Notes under the pieces: model-generated | Seen by the model: the letters and a program-made list of their open reading frames with translations, nothing else | Database searches by the model: none | Told to the model about the DNA's origin: nothing | Source: JAFDZW01 sp035632315 | Lineage (GTDB): Bacteria; Bacteroidota; Ignavibacteria; Palsa-1295 | Length of the DNA: 53,075 nt | NCBI GenBank assembly: GCA_035632315.1 | Contig: DASQGZ010000051.1 | Location: 1-53,075, forward strand | Reading direction: 5' to 3' | Translations under genes and position numbers: made by a program | Shown here: positions 52,427 through 53,075 of the stretch, one piece after another | Position numbering within the stretch: position 1 is the stretch's first letter | How the letters are laid out: each line of letters starts with the position of its first letter

Positions 52427-52870
52427 TTACTCAGCAATGACGTTCACGCGAACTGCCGCGGCAACGCCATGCTTGAACTTTACATTTACTTCGTGCGAGC
52501 CAAGTGTACGGATCGGTTCTTCGATCACGATCGAACGGCGATCGACCGCGTAACCCTGATTGTTAAGCGAATCCGCGATCATAATCGGCGTTACTGAGCC
52601 ATAAAGCTTTTCTTCTTCACCGACGCGCATCGGAATCGTCACTGAAACTTCGCTGAGCTTCGATGCCAATACGGTCAGATCGGCCTTCTCGACCTCTACC
52701 TTTTTGGCGCGGACTTTCATCTCCTGCTCGATGCGGCGAAGGGCTCCGCTTGTTGCTGCATACGCTAAGCGGCGCGGCACCAGAAAATTGCGGGCATAGC
52801 CATCCTTGACGTTCACTACTTCACCGGCTGCGCCGATCTTCTCTACATCTTCACGTAAAATGACTTTCAT
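52427..52870 (-). CDS. rplI: Large-subunit ribosomal protein bL9
   Basis: A 147-residue bL9. The N-terminal RNA-binding domain MKVILREDVEKIGAAGEVVN with VKDGYARNFLVPRRLA is the family signature. A long connecting helix (RIEQEMKVRAKKVEVEKADL) follows, then the C-terminal domain (KLYGSVTPIMIADSL, RRSIVIEEPIRTLGSHEV). bL9 binds 23S rRNA near the L1 stalk. It lies 42 bases downstream of ssb, the usual rpsF-ssb-rpsR-rplI neighbourhood, but rpsR (bS18) is not between them here. Confidence 0.97.
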   Translation of the reverse strand: MKVILREDVEKIGAAGEVVNVKDGYARNFLVPRRLAYAATSGALRRIEQEMKVRAKKVEVEKADLTVLASKLSEVSVTIPMRVGEEEKLYGSVTPIMIADSLNNQGYAVDRRSIVIEEPIRTLGSHEVNVKFKHGVAAAVRVNVIAE

Positions 52871-52911
52871 ATCTTCGGTTTCTCGTATTACTCTTACTTA
52901 TTCTAAGCTTT

Positions 52912-53075
52912 TTATTTAGCTGCAGCAGTTTCAGGAAAATTATATTCCCCGACCTGATCGCAGGGAGCCGGAATCGGCATTTGTACTGCCATCGAGCCCT
53001 CTAATTCCACTGCACTGGCTTCATACTTATTTAAGAATTGAATCCGGTGCGCTTTTATTTCAACGATCGTTTTCG
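52912..53075 (-). CDS. ssb: Single-stranded DNA-binding protein, C-terminal part (partial)
   Basis: The last 53 codons of a gene that runs past the window edge, with stop at 52912-52914. It begins KTIVEIKAHRIQFLNKYEAS, which matches the last strand of the SSB OB fold (consensus near TEIVADRIQFL). A short proline-containing tail follows and ends GEYNFPETAAAK. The call rests on that strand and on the position upstream of rplI. The usual acidic DDDIPF tip, which binds partner proteins, is absent. This could be a paralogue or a lineage-specific form. Confidence 0.65.
   Translation of the reverse strand, partial: KTIVEIKAHRIQFLNKYEASAVELEGSMAVQMPIPAPCDQVGEYNFPETAAAK

Overview
The window looks like chromosomal DNA from a Gram-negative member of the FCB superphylum, near Bacteroidota/Chlorobiota. 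A Candidatus Kapabacteria or Ignavibacteria-like organism is my best guess, but that is inference. The reasons are: secreted proteins with type IX secretion (T9SS) C-terminal sorting domains, a PorV-family barrel, TonB receptors with N-terminal carboxypeptidase-regulatory domains, a GWxTD protein, a 31-residue AURKAIP1/COX24-type basic ribosomal peptide, few Shine-Dalgarno sequences and a TAnnTTTG-type promoter. Oxygen-dependent HemF suggests an aerobic or microaerobic life. I see no phage, IS element, CRISPR array or plasmid marker.

Layout. (1) 1-8497, + strand: a tight heme operon. After the end of an unknown gene come asd, hemX/ccsA-like, hemA, hemC, hemD, hemE, hemF, a small membrane protein and hemH. 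hemB, hemL and a recognisable protoporphyrinogen oxidase are absent. (2) 8489-16672: envelope genes, namely a 1190-residue T9SS cargo protein, a Tyr/Gly-rich lipoprotein, a FadL/PorV-like barrel, a small barrel and a frameshifted pseudogene. (3) 16741-19374: the tiny ribosomal peptide, a bidirectional terminator, a flavoprotein with a long RGG/GGY tail, and a sparse intergenic region with hairpins and a small ORF. (4) 19375-26518, - strand: an apparent operon of lipoprotein, TonB receptor, TatD nuclease fused in frame to a signal peptide plus outer membrane barrel, Rel/SpoT and RuvX/YqgF. (5) 26631-31085: a subtilisin-like T9SS protease converging on tRNA-Ser(CGA). (6) 31138-35761: a barrel protein, a NatAB-like ABC exporter and cob(I)alamin adenosyltransferase. 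(7) 35758-39911, - strand: an Nramp transporter fused to a universal stress protein and preceded by a coupled 82-residue protein, then a GT9 glycosyltransferase and a LpxL-like acyltransferase. (8) 39921-51645, - strand: a GWxTD protein; then a group of TonB receptor, very large secreted protein and PorV-family barrel ending in a strong terminator; and a BNR-repeat T9SS protein. (9) 51771-53075, - strand: engB, rplI and the 3' end of ssb.

How it fits together. The heme genes supply cofactor for respiration. Much of the rest builds or populates the outer membrane: lipid A and core sugar enzymes, TonB import, PorV-type barrels and T9SS cargo. The most unusual items are the TatD-barrel fusion, in which the end of the nuclease doubles as the start of a signal peptide; the RGG-tailed flavoprotein; and the unassigned membrane protein in the protoporphyrinogen-oxidase slot of the heme operon.
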